DNA of 64,000 nucleotides from an uncultured Collinsella sp. (lineage in GTDB: Bacteria; Actinomycetota; Coriobacteriia; Coriobacteriales; Coriobacteriaceae). The DNA lies in assembly GCA_905209455.1 (NCBI GenBank), contig CAJLTA010000002.1:1-64000 (forward strand). Reading direction: 5' to 3'. Below, in pieces: positions 13,936 through 22,004 of this stretch. A model generated the notes under the pieces. The model had not been told where the DNA came from and searched no databases. It was given only the letters and a program-made list of their open reading frames with translations. The position numbers and the translations under genes are program-made. The first letter of the stretch is position 1. Every line of letters starts with the position of its first letter.

Positions 13936-16407
13936 ATGCGGCATGTGCATATTCATGTGACGGGCATTGTGCAGGGCGTTGGCATGCGACCGTTTGTGTA
14001 TCGCGAGGCCATGGCGCATGGCATTTGCGGATGGGTGCTCAATGCGGGCGACGGCGTGCATATCGAGGCGCACGCTTGTGCCGAGGCGGTTGACGGATTT
14101 GTCGCTGCGCTTTCTGAGCATGCGCCCGCGGCGGCTCGCGTTGAGCGAGTCGATATTGCGGATTTGGAGCCTGGCGGTTGGAGCACTACCGATGAGCAGG
14201 GCTTTCACATTGTGGCGTCGCAGGACCAGACCGCGCACACCACACTTGTCTCGCCCGATATCGCCACCTGTGACGATTGCCTGCGCGAGTTGTTCGATCC
14301 CGCCGACCGACGCTATCACTACCCCTTTATCAACTGCACTAACTGCGGACCGCGCTTTACCATCATCCGCTCGCTGCCTTACGATCGAGCGGCTACCTCG
14401 ATGGACCGTTTTCCCATGTGCCCCGAGTGTGCCGCAGAGTATGCCAATCCGCTCGACCGGCGTTTTCACGCGCAGCCCGATGCCTGCTTTGATTGCGGGC
14501 CGCATATTACGTGGCGTGAGGCTGTGAACGGCGATGCGTGCGGGAATTCGTCCGCAACACCGGCCGTCGGCACCACACGCGAGGCCAGCGACGCCATCAT
14601 CGAGCGCTGTGTTGAGCTGCTGGCCAGCGGTGGCGTCGTCGCCATCAAGGGCCTGGGCGGATTCCATCTAGCCTGTGATGCTGCCAACGAGCAGGCGGTG
14701 GCCGAGTTGCGCCATCGCAAACGCCGCAGTAACAAACCACTTGCCGTCATGGTGCGCAGTCTTGCCGATGCCGGGCGCCTGTGCCATATCGACGACGCTG
14801 AGCGCGAGCTTCTCGCCGGCAGTATCCGTCCCATTGTGCTGCTGCGCCGGCGCACTGTCGGCGAGGGCAACGGCGATTCTCCCGACGCCCTCGTACTCGC
14901 ACCGTCCGTCGCGCACGACCTGCCCGAGCTTGGCGTTATGCTCCCCTACACCCCGCTTCAGCATCTTCTGCTTGCAGCTGCCGCGTCGCACGGTATGCAC
15001 GCGCTCGTCATGACCAGCGGCAACCTGAGCGAAGAGCCCATCGAGACCGATGACGATCTTGCCTGGGAACGCCTCGTTGCCGCCGGCATTGCCGACGCGC
15101 TGCTCGGCAACGATCGAGCGATTCTCTCGCGCTATGACGATTCCGTGGTGCGCGTGGTTGACGGCGCCGTTATGCCCGTGCGCCGCGCTCGCGGATATGC
15201 ACCCCAGCCGCTGCCGTTGCCGGCGCTCGACCGCGCTCCGTCCTGCGTGCTCGCCTGCGGGCCACAACAAAAGGCCACGATTGCGCTCACGCGTGAAGGG
15301 ACGAACGGCGAGGCAACCTGTTTTGTGTCGCAGCATATCGGCGATGTTGAAAACGGCGGGACCTTCGATGCCTGGAACGCTGCGCGCACGCGCTTGGAAG
15401 ATCTCTTTGATTTGGCGCCCGCCGCCTTGGCCTGCGATTTACACCCCAGCTATCTATCGGGCCAGTGGGCGCGCGAGCAGGCGCGAAAATGTAATCTGCC
15501 GCTCGTCGAGATGCAGCACCATCATGCGCATATCGCGAGCGTAATGGCCGAGGCCATCGCCGCGGGCCAGCTTACAACCGACGCGCGTGTCCTTGGCATC
15601 GCCTTTGACGGCACCGGCGCCGGCACCGATGGGACCATTTGGGGCGGCGAGTTTCTTGTTGCCAGCCTTGGCGGCTTTGAGCGCGCCGCGCATTTGCGCA
15701 CCTGGGCGCTCCCCGGCGGGGCAGCCTCCGTGCGCGACGCCCGCCGCAACGCCTTTGCCCTGCTCAGTGAGCTCGGCCTGCTCGAGCACCCAGGTGCCGC
15801 GCGGCTTTTGGACAGCCTCGACGAGCAAACGCGCAGCGTGACAACCACCATGATCGAGCGCGGCATCAACAGCCCGCGTACCAGCAGCATGGGGCGTCTC
15901 TTTGATGCCGCGGCAGCAATTCTGGGCATCTGCGACAAGGCAACCTACGAGGGCGAACCCGCCATAGAACTCGAAGCCGCCGCCTGGCGCGCGCTCGACA
16001 ACGAAATCGCCCATTTTCCCGACGACAACGCCGGCTATTTCGCATCTGGCCCATCGTGGCTGGACGGCCCCTATGTTCTGGACCAGAAAGCACTCTTTGA
16101 GGCACTTTTGGGAGGAATTGAAGCCGGAGCGCCCGCCGACAGGCTCGCACTCGACTTCCATGTCGCCGTCGCGCGCTCCTCGGCGCGCATCGCCAGCGAA
16201 ATCTGCGCGCGCGAGAACATCGTCACCGTCGCACTCTCGGGCGGCGTGTTCATGAACCGACTTCTGCTCCAGCTCCTCACCCGCGAGCTCAAAAGCGCAG
16301 GCCTTACTGTCCTTGTCCCCCACACCGTACCCGTCAATGACGGCTGCATCGCCTACGGTCAGGCGGCGGTCGCAAGCGCTCGTCTTGCGCAGATTGCATC
16401 GCAGTAG
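13936..16407 (+). CDS. hypF: [NiFe]-hydrogenase maturation carbamoyltransferase HypF
   Basis: 823 aa from the ATG at 13936 (GAGGGG site). Domains in order: acylphosphatase-like (about 1-90, GIVQGVGMRPFVYREA), two zinc fingers (about 105-180, CDDC...CTNCG and CPEC...CFDCG), YrdC-like domain (about 215-390, KRRSNKPLAVMVRS) and Kae1/O-carbamoyltransferase-like domain (about 420-820, with HHHAHIASVMAE and SGGVFMNRLLL). It makes the carbamoyl group, later converted to cyanide for the active-site iron, and passes it to HypE. First of the four hyp genes here; hypA, hypB and the hydrogenase itself are outside the window. Confidence 0.97.
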   Translation: MRHVHIHVTGIVQGVGMRPFVYREAMAHGICGWVLNAGDGVHIEAHACAEAVDGFVAALSEHAPAAARVERVDIADLEPGGWSTTDEQGFHIVASQDQTAHTTLVSPDIATCDDCLRELFDPADRRYHYPFINCTNCGPRFTIIRSLPYDRAATSMDRFPMCPECAAEYANPLDRRFHAQPDACFDCGPHITWREAVNGDACGNSSATPAVGTTREASDAIIERCVELLASGGVVAIKGLGGFHLACDAANEQAVAELRHRKRRSNKPLAVMVRSLADAGRLCHIDDAERELLAGSIRPIVLLRRRTVGEGNGDSPDALVLAPSVAHDLPELGVMLPYTPLQHLLLAAAASHGMHALVMTSGNLSEEPIETDDDLAWERLVAAGIADALLGNDRAILSRYDDSVVRVVDGAVMPVRRARGYAPQPLPLPALDRAPSCVLACGPQQKATIALTREGTNGEATCFVSQHIGDVENGGTFDAWNAARTRLEDLFDLAPAALACDLHPSYLSGQWAREQARKCNLPLVEMQHHHAHIASVMAEAIAAGQLTTDARVLGIAFDGTGAGTDGTIWGGEFLVASLGGFERAAHLRTWALPGGAASVRDARRNAFALLSELGLLEHPGAARLLDSLDEQTRSVTTTMIERGINSPRTSSMGRLFDAAAAILGICDKATYEGEPAIELEAAAWRALDNEIAHFPDDNAGYFASGPSWLDGPYVLDQKALFEALLGGIEAGAPADRLALDFHVAVARSSARIASEICARENIVTVALSGGVFMNRLLLQLLTRELKSAGLTVLVPHTVPVNDGCIAYGQAAVASARLAQIASQ

Positions 16408-16540
16408 CTCGCTCTCGCACGCCGCTGTGTCCAGCCGTCTCACAGGCGTAACGCGTTTGCCCGCGAACCCTGCGAGCGCTACCATCAACTGATGGAATAT
16501 CAAGCGCCCATCCAGCGCAAAGCGTATAAAAGGGGACAAT

Positions 16541-16801
16541 ATGTGCCTTGCCGTTCCCGGTAAAGTAGTCAAACGCAACGACGACCTCAAGGCCACCGTC
16601 GACATGATGGGCATCGAGCGCCCCGTGTCGCTGCGACTCGTGCCGACGGCGCAGGTTGGCGACTATATTCTCGTACACGCCGGCTTCGGCATCCAGATTG
16701 TCGACGAGCAGGAAGCGCAGGAAACGCTCGAGCTTGTTAATGCCATGTCCAAGCTGGTCGAAGAAGACCAGCTTGCCACCAACCCGGCCGAGGCATACTA
16801 G
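16541..16801 (+). CDS. hypC: Hydrogenase assembly chaperone HypC/HupF
   Basis: 86 aa starting MCLAVPGKVV, the family signature in which Cys2 is essential for binding HypD and the hydrogenase large-subunit precursor. A small beta-barrel follows, then a C-terminal helix (QETLELVNAMSKLVEE). It carries the Fe(CN)2CO unit between HypD and the apo-enzyme. Its stop overlaps the hypD GTG, so hypC and hypD are coupled. A 133-bp gap separates it from hypF with no obvious terminator. Confidence 0.96.
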   Translation: MCLAVPGKVVKRNDDLKATVDMMGIERPVSLRLVPTAQVGDYILVHAGFGIQIVDEQEAQETLELVNAMSKLVEEDQLATNPAEAY

Positions 16802-17913
16802 TGGCGGCCGAGCAGCCGGCGCGCTCCGGTATCGACTTCTCGGCATTCCGCGATCCCAAGCTGGCTCGCGAGCTCATCGAGCGCATTCATGAGCTTGTCG
16901 GCGACCGCGTCATCAACCTTATGGAAGTCTGCGGCACGCACACCGTGAGCATCGGCCGCTATGGCTTTCGCTCCATTATGCCGGCTGGGCTCAAGCTGCT
17001 GAGCGGCCCGGGCTGCCCCGTCTGCGTTACCGCCAACCGCGACATCGACCATGCAATCGCGCTCGCCAACATAGACGGCGCCATCATCAACACCTTTGGC
17101 GACATGATGCGCGTGCCCGGATCGTCCACCTCGCTCGCTGCGCAAAAGGCGGCAGGGCGCGACATCCGCATCGTCTATTCCCCGCTCGACGCGCTCGACA
17201 TTGCCGAGCAAAACCCCGATCGCCCGGTCATTTTTATGGGCGTGGGCTTTGAGACTACGACGCCCACCATCGCCGCCGCCATCTTGGAGGCCGAGGCGCG
17301 CGGGCTTTTGAACTTCTCGGTCTATTGCGCCCACAAGACCACGCCGCCGGCGTTGCGCGCGATTGCCAACGATCCCGAGACCACCATCGACGGCTTTATC
17401 CTGCCGGGACACGTCGCCACCATCACGGGCTTGGCGCCCTTTAGCTTTTTGGTCGACGAATTCAATACCCCGGGCGTGGTCACGGGATTTGAACCGGTCG
17501 ATATCCTGCAAGGCATCTGCATGCTGGTCCAGATGGTTGTCGAGGACAGGCCCGCAATCGATAACGCCTACCGCCGTGGCGTCAACACAGACGGCAACCC
17601 CGTGGCGCGCCAACTGGTCGAGCAGGTGTTTGAGCCATGCGACACCACGTGGCGCGGGCTGGGGCCGATTGCCAACTCGGGCCTTTCCATCCGCCCCGAG
17701 TTCTCGCGCTTTGATGCCCGCGCCCGCTTTGACGTGCCCGTCGAGGAGACGGTCGAGCCGCGTGGGTGCCGCTGCGGCGACGTGCTGCGCGGGGCCATTA
17801 CGCCGAGCGACTGCCCTCTGTTCGGCCACGCTTGTACACCCGAGCATCCCGTCGGCCCCTGCATGGTGAGCTCCGAGGGCAGCTGCGCAGCATATTTCCG
17901 CTACCGAGGCTAA
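16801..17913 (+). CDS. hypD: Hydrogenase maturation protein HypD
   Basis: 370 aa from a GTG overlapping the hypC stop. Conserved segments are MEVCGTHTVSIGRYG, LLSGPGCPVCVT, MGVGFETTTPT and a C-terminal cysteine set (RGCRCGDVLRG, CPLFGHACTP, CMVSSEGSCAAY) that holds the [4Fe-4S] cluster. It is the scaffold on which the iron with its cyanide and CO ligands is assembled with HypC and HypE. Full length. Confidence 0.96.
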   Translation: MAAEQPARSGIDFSAFRDPKLARELIERIHELVGDRVINLMEVCGTHTVSIGRYGFRSIMPAGLKLLSGPGCPVCVTANRDIDHAIALANIDGAIINTFGDMMRVPGSSTSLAAQKAAGRDIRIVYSPLDALDIAEQNPDRPVIFMGVGFETTTPTIAAAILEAEARGLLNFSVYCAHKTTPPALRAIANDPETTIDGFILPGHVATITGLAPFSFLVDEFNTPGVVTGFEPVDILQGICMLVQMVVEDRPAIDNAYRRGVNTDGNPVARQLVEQVFEPCDTTWRGLGPIANSGLSIRPEFSRFDARARFDVPVEETVEPRGCRCGDVLRGAITPSDCPLFGHACTPEHPVGPCMVSSEGSCAAYFRYRG

Positions 17914-17918
17914 TAGGT

Positions 17919-17942
17919 TCCGCCGTTCTAGCGAACGGCGGA
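17919..17942 (+). promoter_or_regulatory. Hairpin between hypD and hypE
   Basis: TCCGCCGTTC (17919-17928) pairs perfectly with GAACGGCGGA (17933-17942) over a 4-nt loop, right after the hypD stop. There is no T-run, so it is more likely an mRNA-stability element than a terminator. Confidence 0.5.
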
Positions 17943-17997
17943 CCAGTCGACGCTGCGCCTCACTCATATTATTCCACCCACGATTGGAGTTTTCGAT

Positions 17998-19032
17998 ATG
18001 TCCCATAGCGTTACCGATAGCACCGTCCTGCTGGGTCACGGCTCCGGTGGCCAGATGATGAAACGCATCATCGATGAGGTCTTTTTGGATGCCTTTGGGT
18101 CGCCCGAGCTGCTCGAGGGCAACGACGCCGGCGTCGCCGCGCTGCCCGCGAGCGGGCGCATCGCCATGTCGACCGACAGCTTTGTGGTCTCGCCGCAGTT
18201 CTTCCCCGGTGGCAACATCGGCCGCCTCGCCGTGTGCGGAACCGTCAACGACGTCGCGACCTCGGGCGCCAACGTGCGCTACCTATCGTGCGGATTTATC
18301 CTCGAAGAAGGCTATCCCATGGATAAGCTCCACCAGATTGTGCAGACGATGGCCGAGACGGCACATGAGGCAGGCGTGTCCATAATCACGGGCGACACCA
18401 AGGTGGTCGAGCGCGGCGGGGCCGACGGCGTCTATATCAATACCGCCGGCGTGGGCGAGGTACCCGCGGGCGTGGCGCTCAGCGGTGCCAACTGCCGCCC
18501 CGGCGACGTCATTCTGGTGTCGGGCACACTGGGCGACCACGGTATCGCCATCATGAGCCAACGCGAGGGCCTGGCGTTTTCGAGCACGATCGAAAGCGAC
18601 GCCGCGCCGCTCAACCACCTGATTGCCAACGTTCTGGCCGCAGCGCCCGGCACGCGTTGCTTTCGCGACCCCACGCGCGGTGGCCTGGCGTCCACACTCA
18701 ACGAGTTTGCGCAGGCCAGCGGCGTTGCCATGGAGATCGACGAGGACGATGTGCCCGTGCGCCCCGACGTGCAGGCAGCCTGCGAGATGCTCGGCTACGA
18801 TGTGCTGCAGGTGGCAAACGAGGGCAAGATGGTTGCCGTCGTGCCGGCCGAGCAAGCCGATGCCGCGCTGAGCGCCATGCGCGCCGCCCGCTACGGCGAG
18901 AATGCCGCCATCATCGGTCGCGTGCTGCCACTTGCCGAGGGCGCCCATCCCGCCGTGCGTGTGCGCACCGGCTGGGGCTCGACCCGCATCCTCGACATGC
19001 TCGTGGGAGAGCAGCTGCCGAGGATTTGCTAA
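17998..19032 (+). CDS. hypE: Hydrogenase maturation protein HypE (carbamoyl dehydratase)
   Basis: 344 aa, an AIR-synthase-fold protein. Opens with VLLGHGSGGQMMKRII and contains CGTVNDVATSGANVRYLS, TGDTKVVERGG and DPTRGGLASTLNEFA. It ends in PRIC, the conserved C-terminal tail whose cysteine accepts the carbamoyl group from HypF and becomes a thiocyanate. The tail is intact, which argues for a working pathway. Separated from hypD by 84 bp that contain a hairpin. Confidence 0.97.
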   Translation: MSHSVTDSTVLLGHGSGGQMMKRIIDEVFLDAFGSPELLEGNDAGVAALPASGRIAMSTDSFVVSPQFFPGGNIGRLAVCGTVNDVATSGANVRYLSCGFILEEGYPMDKLHQIVQTMAETAHEAGVSIITGDTKVVERGGADGVYINTAGVGEVPAGVALSGANCRPGDVILVSGTLGDHGIAIMSQREGLAFSSTIESDAAPLNHLIANVLAAAPGTRCFRDPTRGGLASTLNEFAQASGVAMEIDEDDVPVRPDVQAACEMLGYDVLQVANEGKMVAVVPAEQADAALSAMRAARYGENAAIIGRVLPLAEGAHPAVRVRTGWGSTRILDMLVGEQLPRIC

Positions 19033-19137
19033 CGACAAAGGCTCAGGGCTATTAAAGATATTCAGATTCCAAACATGCCCGGCACGCATGCCCAGTATCA
19101 TGGGGTGCGTTTTACAACTCAAGCGGCAGGAGCACCC

Positions 19138-19806
19138 ATGGCAGCAGCTTTTTCCCATGTGATCTTTGACCTGGACGGCACCATTCTCAACACGCTCGAG
19201 GATCTGGCGGCCGCCGGCAACCATACCTGCGAGATGCACGGCTGGCCCACGTTTGCCGTAGACGAGTACCGCTACAAGGTGGGAAACGGCATGCTCAAGC
19301 TGGTTGAGCGCTTTATGCCCGCCGAGTACGCAGGCGACGGCCGCATGTTTGAGCAGACGCTTGCCGAGTTTAGGGCTTACTACGGCGAGCACAAGGAAGA
19401 CCACACCGCTCCCTATGCCGGCACGATCGAGATGCTCGACCGCTTGCGCGCCGCGGGCGTTCAGCTTGCCGTGCTCACTAACAAGGACCACGTCTCGGCG
19501 GCTCCGCTTATCGAAAAGTATTCTGGTTCCGAGCGCTTTGCGCTGGTGCAGGGCCGTGTCGATGCGTTTCCGCCCAAGCCCGAAGCACCCGTCACGCTGC
19601 ATGTGATGGAAGAGCTAGGCGCCGACCCGGCGACCACGCTCTACGTAGGCGATTCCAATGTCGATATCCTGACCGGCCACAACGCCGGCCTTAAGAGTGC
19701 GGGCGTCAGCTGGGGTTTCCGCGGGCGCGCAGAGCTGGAAGCCGCCGGCGCCGACTACGTGGTGGACACCCAGGGCGAGCTCGCAGCGCTAATCCTGGGC
19801 GAGTAA
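19138..19806 (+). CDS. HAD-superfamily phosphatase, phosphoglycolate-phosphatase-like
   Basis: 222 aa from the ATG at 19138 (GGCAGGAGC before it). HAD motif I is DLDGTILNT, motif II is LTNKD, the motif III lysine is probably in PPKPE, and motif IV is VGDSNVDILTGHNAG; a helical cap lies at about 20-90. This is the Gph/PGP subfamily, which dephosphorylates small phosphorylated metabolites. The true substrate cannot be read from sequence. It follows hypE by about 105 bp, but the shared strand may be coincidental. Confidence 0.88.
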   Translation: MAAAFSHVIFDLDGTILNTLEDLAAAGNHTCEMHGWPTFAVDEYRYKVGNGMLKLVERFMPAEYAGDGRMFEQTLAEFRAYYGEHKEDHTAPYAGTIEMLDRLRAAGVQLAVLTNKDHVSAAPLIEKYSGSERFALVQGRVDAFPPKPEAPVTLHVMEELGADPATTLYVGDSNVDILTGHNAGLKSAGVSWGFRGRAELEAAGADYVVDTQGELAALILGE

Positions 19807-19854
19807 CGAGCGACACTGCTTAACGCAGCTGCGACAATGCTGTTGCGCGGAAAG

Positions 19855-19883
19855 TAGTCGTTGGGGACGTTCTTAAACGACTA
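19855..19883. repeat. GGGAC-loop palindrome
   Basis: Arms TAGTCGT and ACGACTA around TGGGGACGTTCTTAA. A second, decayed copy follows at 19881-19910. Both lie in the 288-bp gap between the convergent HAD and lipoprotein genes, which also holds structured element copy B. Confidence 0.7.
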
Positions 19884-19920
19884 GTCAGACAAGAACGCCC
19901 CAACGACTACCCCAACAATG

Positions 19921-20091
19921 GCAACGCCGCAGGTAGAGGACGGACAGCGAGCGGACACCAGAGCGAACAAATTGGCATGAAAAGAGGACGGCATAGACCT
20001 TCTGGTCATACTGTCCTCTTTGAATGACAAGTTGTCGCTCTGGTGCCCGCGCAACGTCGAGCAGTTGCGGCGTTTGGTAAAACGCCGCAAC
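19921..20091 (-). ncRNA. Structured intergenic element, copy B
   Basis: Same architecture as 141-314. The outer stem is built on GCGGACACCAGAGCGA and TCGCTCTGGTGCCCGC. The inner hairpin has AAAGAGGACGG opposite CTGTCCTCTTT and the same GACCTTCTGGTC tip. The terminal hairpin has GTTGCGGCGTTT with AAACGCCGCAAC. It ends 4 bp before the stop codon of the minus-strand lipoprotein gene. Several stem pairs differ from copy A while pairing is kept. Confidence 0.6.
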
Positions 20092-20094
20092 GAA

Positions 20095-20652
20095 CTAGCT
20101 CAGCATTGCATCCATCATCTCGGAGTTGACGGAGTCGTCGGCAGACCACTCGCCGTCGTCGTTGCAGGTGTACTTGAAGATAACCGTGGTCTTCCTGGGC
20201 TCGGTGGCCTTGGTCACATCGACCATAACCTGACCGGCCATCTTGTACAGCTCGTCATCGGAAGGAACCGTGTCAAGCGCAGCGACCTTCTCCTGATACT
20301 GGGTGGAGAAGTCCTCGACGATCTTGTTCATAGACTTGCATGTGATAGAGACCTCGGCGGTCGCGACACCCTTGTCCTCGTCGACCGTCACGTCGCCGAT
20401 CTTGTAGTCAAAGCCCTCGAGATAGGTCTTGGCATACTCCTTGGGATCGATACCCAGCTGCTCGAACTCGTCGCCCGAAGCCTCCTCCAGACCAGAGAGG
20501 AAGTCGTCGCCACCGTTCTTGACCTCGTCAAACTGCGTCGTAAGATCCTCGGTGATGAGCTCCTCAACCGAAGGACCTCCACAGCCGGAAAGCACGACCA
20601 CACATGCAACCAAGACGGCCATGAGGGGCGCAAGCAGCAGCTTCTTTTTCAT
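20095..20652 (-). CDS. Lipoprotein, DUF5105-like
   Basis: 185 aa from the ATG at 20652 (GGAGG site). A signal peptide with Lys residues and a hydrophobic core ends in the lipobox LSGC, so the mature protein is lipid-anchored outside the membrane. The mature part is acidic and probably a two-repeat alpha/beta fold (VEELITEDLTTQFDEVKNG opening), resembling DUF5105 lipoproteins of Gram-positive gut bacteria. No enzymatic motif is visible. Single gene, followed directly by structured element copy B. Confidence 0.8.
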   Translation of the reverse strand: MKKKLLLAPLMAVLVACVVVLSGCGGPSVEELITEDLTTQFDEVKNGGDDFLSGLEEASGDEFEQLGIDPKEYAKTYLEGFDYKIGDVTVDEDKGVATAEVSITCKSMNKIVEDFSTQYQEKVAALDTVPSDDELYKMAGQVMVDVTKATEPRKTTVIFKYTCNDDGEWSADDSVNSEMMDAMLS

Positions 20653-20831
20653 TTTGTTCCTCCCAATGAGCGGCACTGCGCTTCCCAGACGCGGCGCACG
20701 TTGTAATAAGTAAGCCCATACTATCCACTTATGAACACCCTAGGCAACGCGAAGGCACGGTCGGTTCGTTTTAGCGTCCGAACGGTTTGCAAGGCCGCCC
20801 AACGTGCAACAAAACGCTTTCCCGCGGTGCA

Positions 20832-20863
20832 ATAAAAAAGGTGGCCGGAAAACCCGACCACCC
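20832..20863 (-). terminator. Terminator downstream of the EIIA gene
   Basis: On minus, GGTGGTCGG and CCGGCCACC form the stem, followed by TTTTTTATT. It lies 26 bp after the EIIA stop. Confidence 0.9.
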
Positions 20864-20888
20864 TTGCACATCCTTTGGATGCCGCAGT

Positions 20889-21425
20889 TTACTTGCGGAC
20901 GACCTTAACGATGGCGTCACCGGCGGCGACAGCGGAGTCGGCCTCGACGGCGAGTTCGACATCGGCAAACTCGGCGGTGTTGGACACGGCCACCACGACG
21001 CAGTCCTTGTAGCCGGCAGCGGCAATCTTGGCGCGGTCGATCTTGAGTATGGGCTGGCCAGCCTTCACAACGTCGTCGGCCTTGACGAAGCCCTCGAAGC
21101 CATCACCGTTCATGTTGACGGTATCGACGCCAACGTGCACCAGAACCTCGATGCCGCTATCGGACTGCAGGCCCACGGCGTGACCCATGGTGACGGTCAC
21201 CTTGCCGTCGCAGGGAGCGTAGACCAGATCGTCCTCGGGCCACACGGCACAGCCTTTGCCCAGAACCTCGCCACCAAAGACGGGATCGGGCACGTCGGCC
21301 ATCTTGATGACCTTGCCCTTGACGGGCGAGCACAGCACGTCGGCGCCGGCAGAAGCAGAGATGGAGGCCGGAGCAGCGGCAGCCGCGGGCTCAGCCTTCT
21401 TCTTGAACATATCAAACAGACCCAT
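20889..21425 (-). CDS. PTS glucose-type EIIA component
   Basis: 178 aa from the ATG at 21425 (GAGGAGAAAACGT before it). A short amphipathic start (MGLFDMFKKK) and an Ala-rich linker precede the EIIA(Glc) domain. Landmarks are SPVKGKVIKMADVPDPVF, the phospho-accepting His in IEVLVHVGVDTVN and KAGQPILKID. It receives phosphate from HPr and passes it to an EIIB domain. As a stand-alone EIIA it could serve several EIICB permeases; none is in the window. The GH1 phospho-glycosidase at 34890 would act on PTS products. Confidence 0.92.
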   Translation of the reverse strand: MGLFDMFKKKAEPAAAAAPASISASAGADVLCSPVKGKVIKMADVPDPVFGGEVLGKGCAVWPEDDLVYAPCDGKVTVTMGHAVGLQSDSGIEVLVHVGVDTVNMNGDGFEGFVKADDVVKAGQPILKIDRAKIAAAGYKDCVVVAVSNTAEFADVELAVEADSAVAAGDAIVKVVRK

Positions 21426-21630
21426 ACGTTTTCTCCTCTTGATTAAGCGCAACGTTGTGCGCATGCCTACGGTAATTATAGTGCCAAATGGTTCAAATGC
21501 TAAGGTGGGGACTCGAATCGCGAGCCCTTCCCGGTAGTGCTCGTGGGATGAGCATCTCCTTTGCATCGCGGGTCGATAAGCCGAGTATCGCCTGCGCACG
21601 GGACGGGCAGAAGCGGGCGCACCAAACCCG

Positions 21631-21688
21631 ATACTTCTTTTCGCTCTCGGGTCCTGCCGCCGCCCCGTCCCTGACACTTCCTGATACC
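21631..21688. repeat. ~55-bp intergenic module, copy 1
   Basis: From ACTTCTTTTCGC to GACACTTCCTGATACC, closely matched at 36412-36466. Both copies lie upstream of a minus-strand sugar gene and before a bracketed cassette gene. Bases 21426-22004 hold no gene, only this module, the palindromes at 21701 and 21765 and the Fic promoter region. Confidence 0.6.
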
Positions 21689-21700
21689 GACCGAAACGTG

Positions 21701-21725
21701 CCAAAATAAACCCGTCCCTTTTTGG
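21701..21725. repeat. GGGAC-loop palindrome
   Basis: Arms CCAAAA and TTTTGG around TAAACCCGTCCCT, the same loop type as at 13837-13917. Confidence 0.6.
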
Positions 21726-21764
21726 TAGGTTTGGCGAGTGTGGATTTTCGGACGCTTAACTAAC

Positions 21765-21828
21765 GAGCGTGGATAATCTCCCACTTTGAGGCCGTCACCG
21801 AGCCAAAAACGGGAGATTATCCGCTCTC
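21765..21828. repeat. Left flanking repeat of the Fic cassette
   Basis: Inverted repeat with arms GAGCGTGGATAATCTCCC and GGGAGATTATCCGCTCTC. A near-identical copy lies at 23204-23267 on the other side of the Fic gene, in the same orientation, sharing the internal CACTTTGAG and GCCAAAAAC. Confidence 0.85.
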
Positions 21829-21907
21829 ATTTTGGATAACCCCTCCCCTGTACCAAGCCGAGCTCCATGGTCAAGTAATAACGACTTCTCATCATTAGAT
21901 TGTTTAC

Positions 21908-21955
21908 ATCAATTCTAATAACTATTTAATCCTTAAACTCGTTATTAGAATTGAT
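21908..21955 (+). promoter_or_regulatory. Candidate operator/promoter of the Fic gene
   Basis: AT-rich DNA unlike its surroundings. Perfect 15-bp arms ATCAATTCTAATAAC (21908-21922) and GTTATTAGAATTGAT (21941-21955), with a further CTAATAAC half-site at about 21964. TATGAT at 21954-21959 could be the -10. The helix-turn-helix at the Fic protein's C-terminus could bind here for autoregulation. Confidence 0.55.
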
Positions 21956-22004
21956 ATGATTAGCCTAATAACGAGTTTCCGGCACTAAAGATATGGAGGG
22001 CGCG

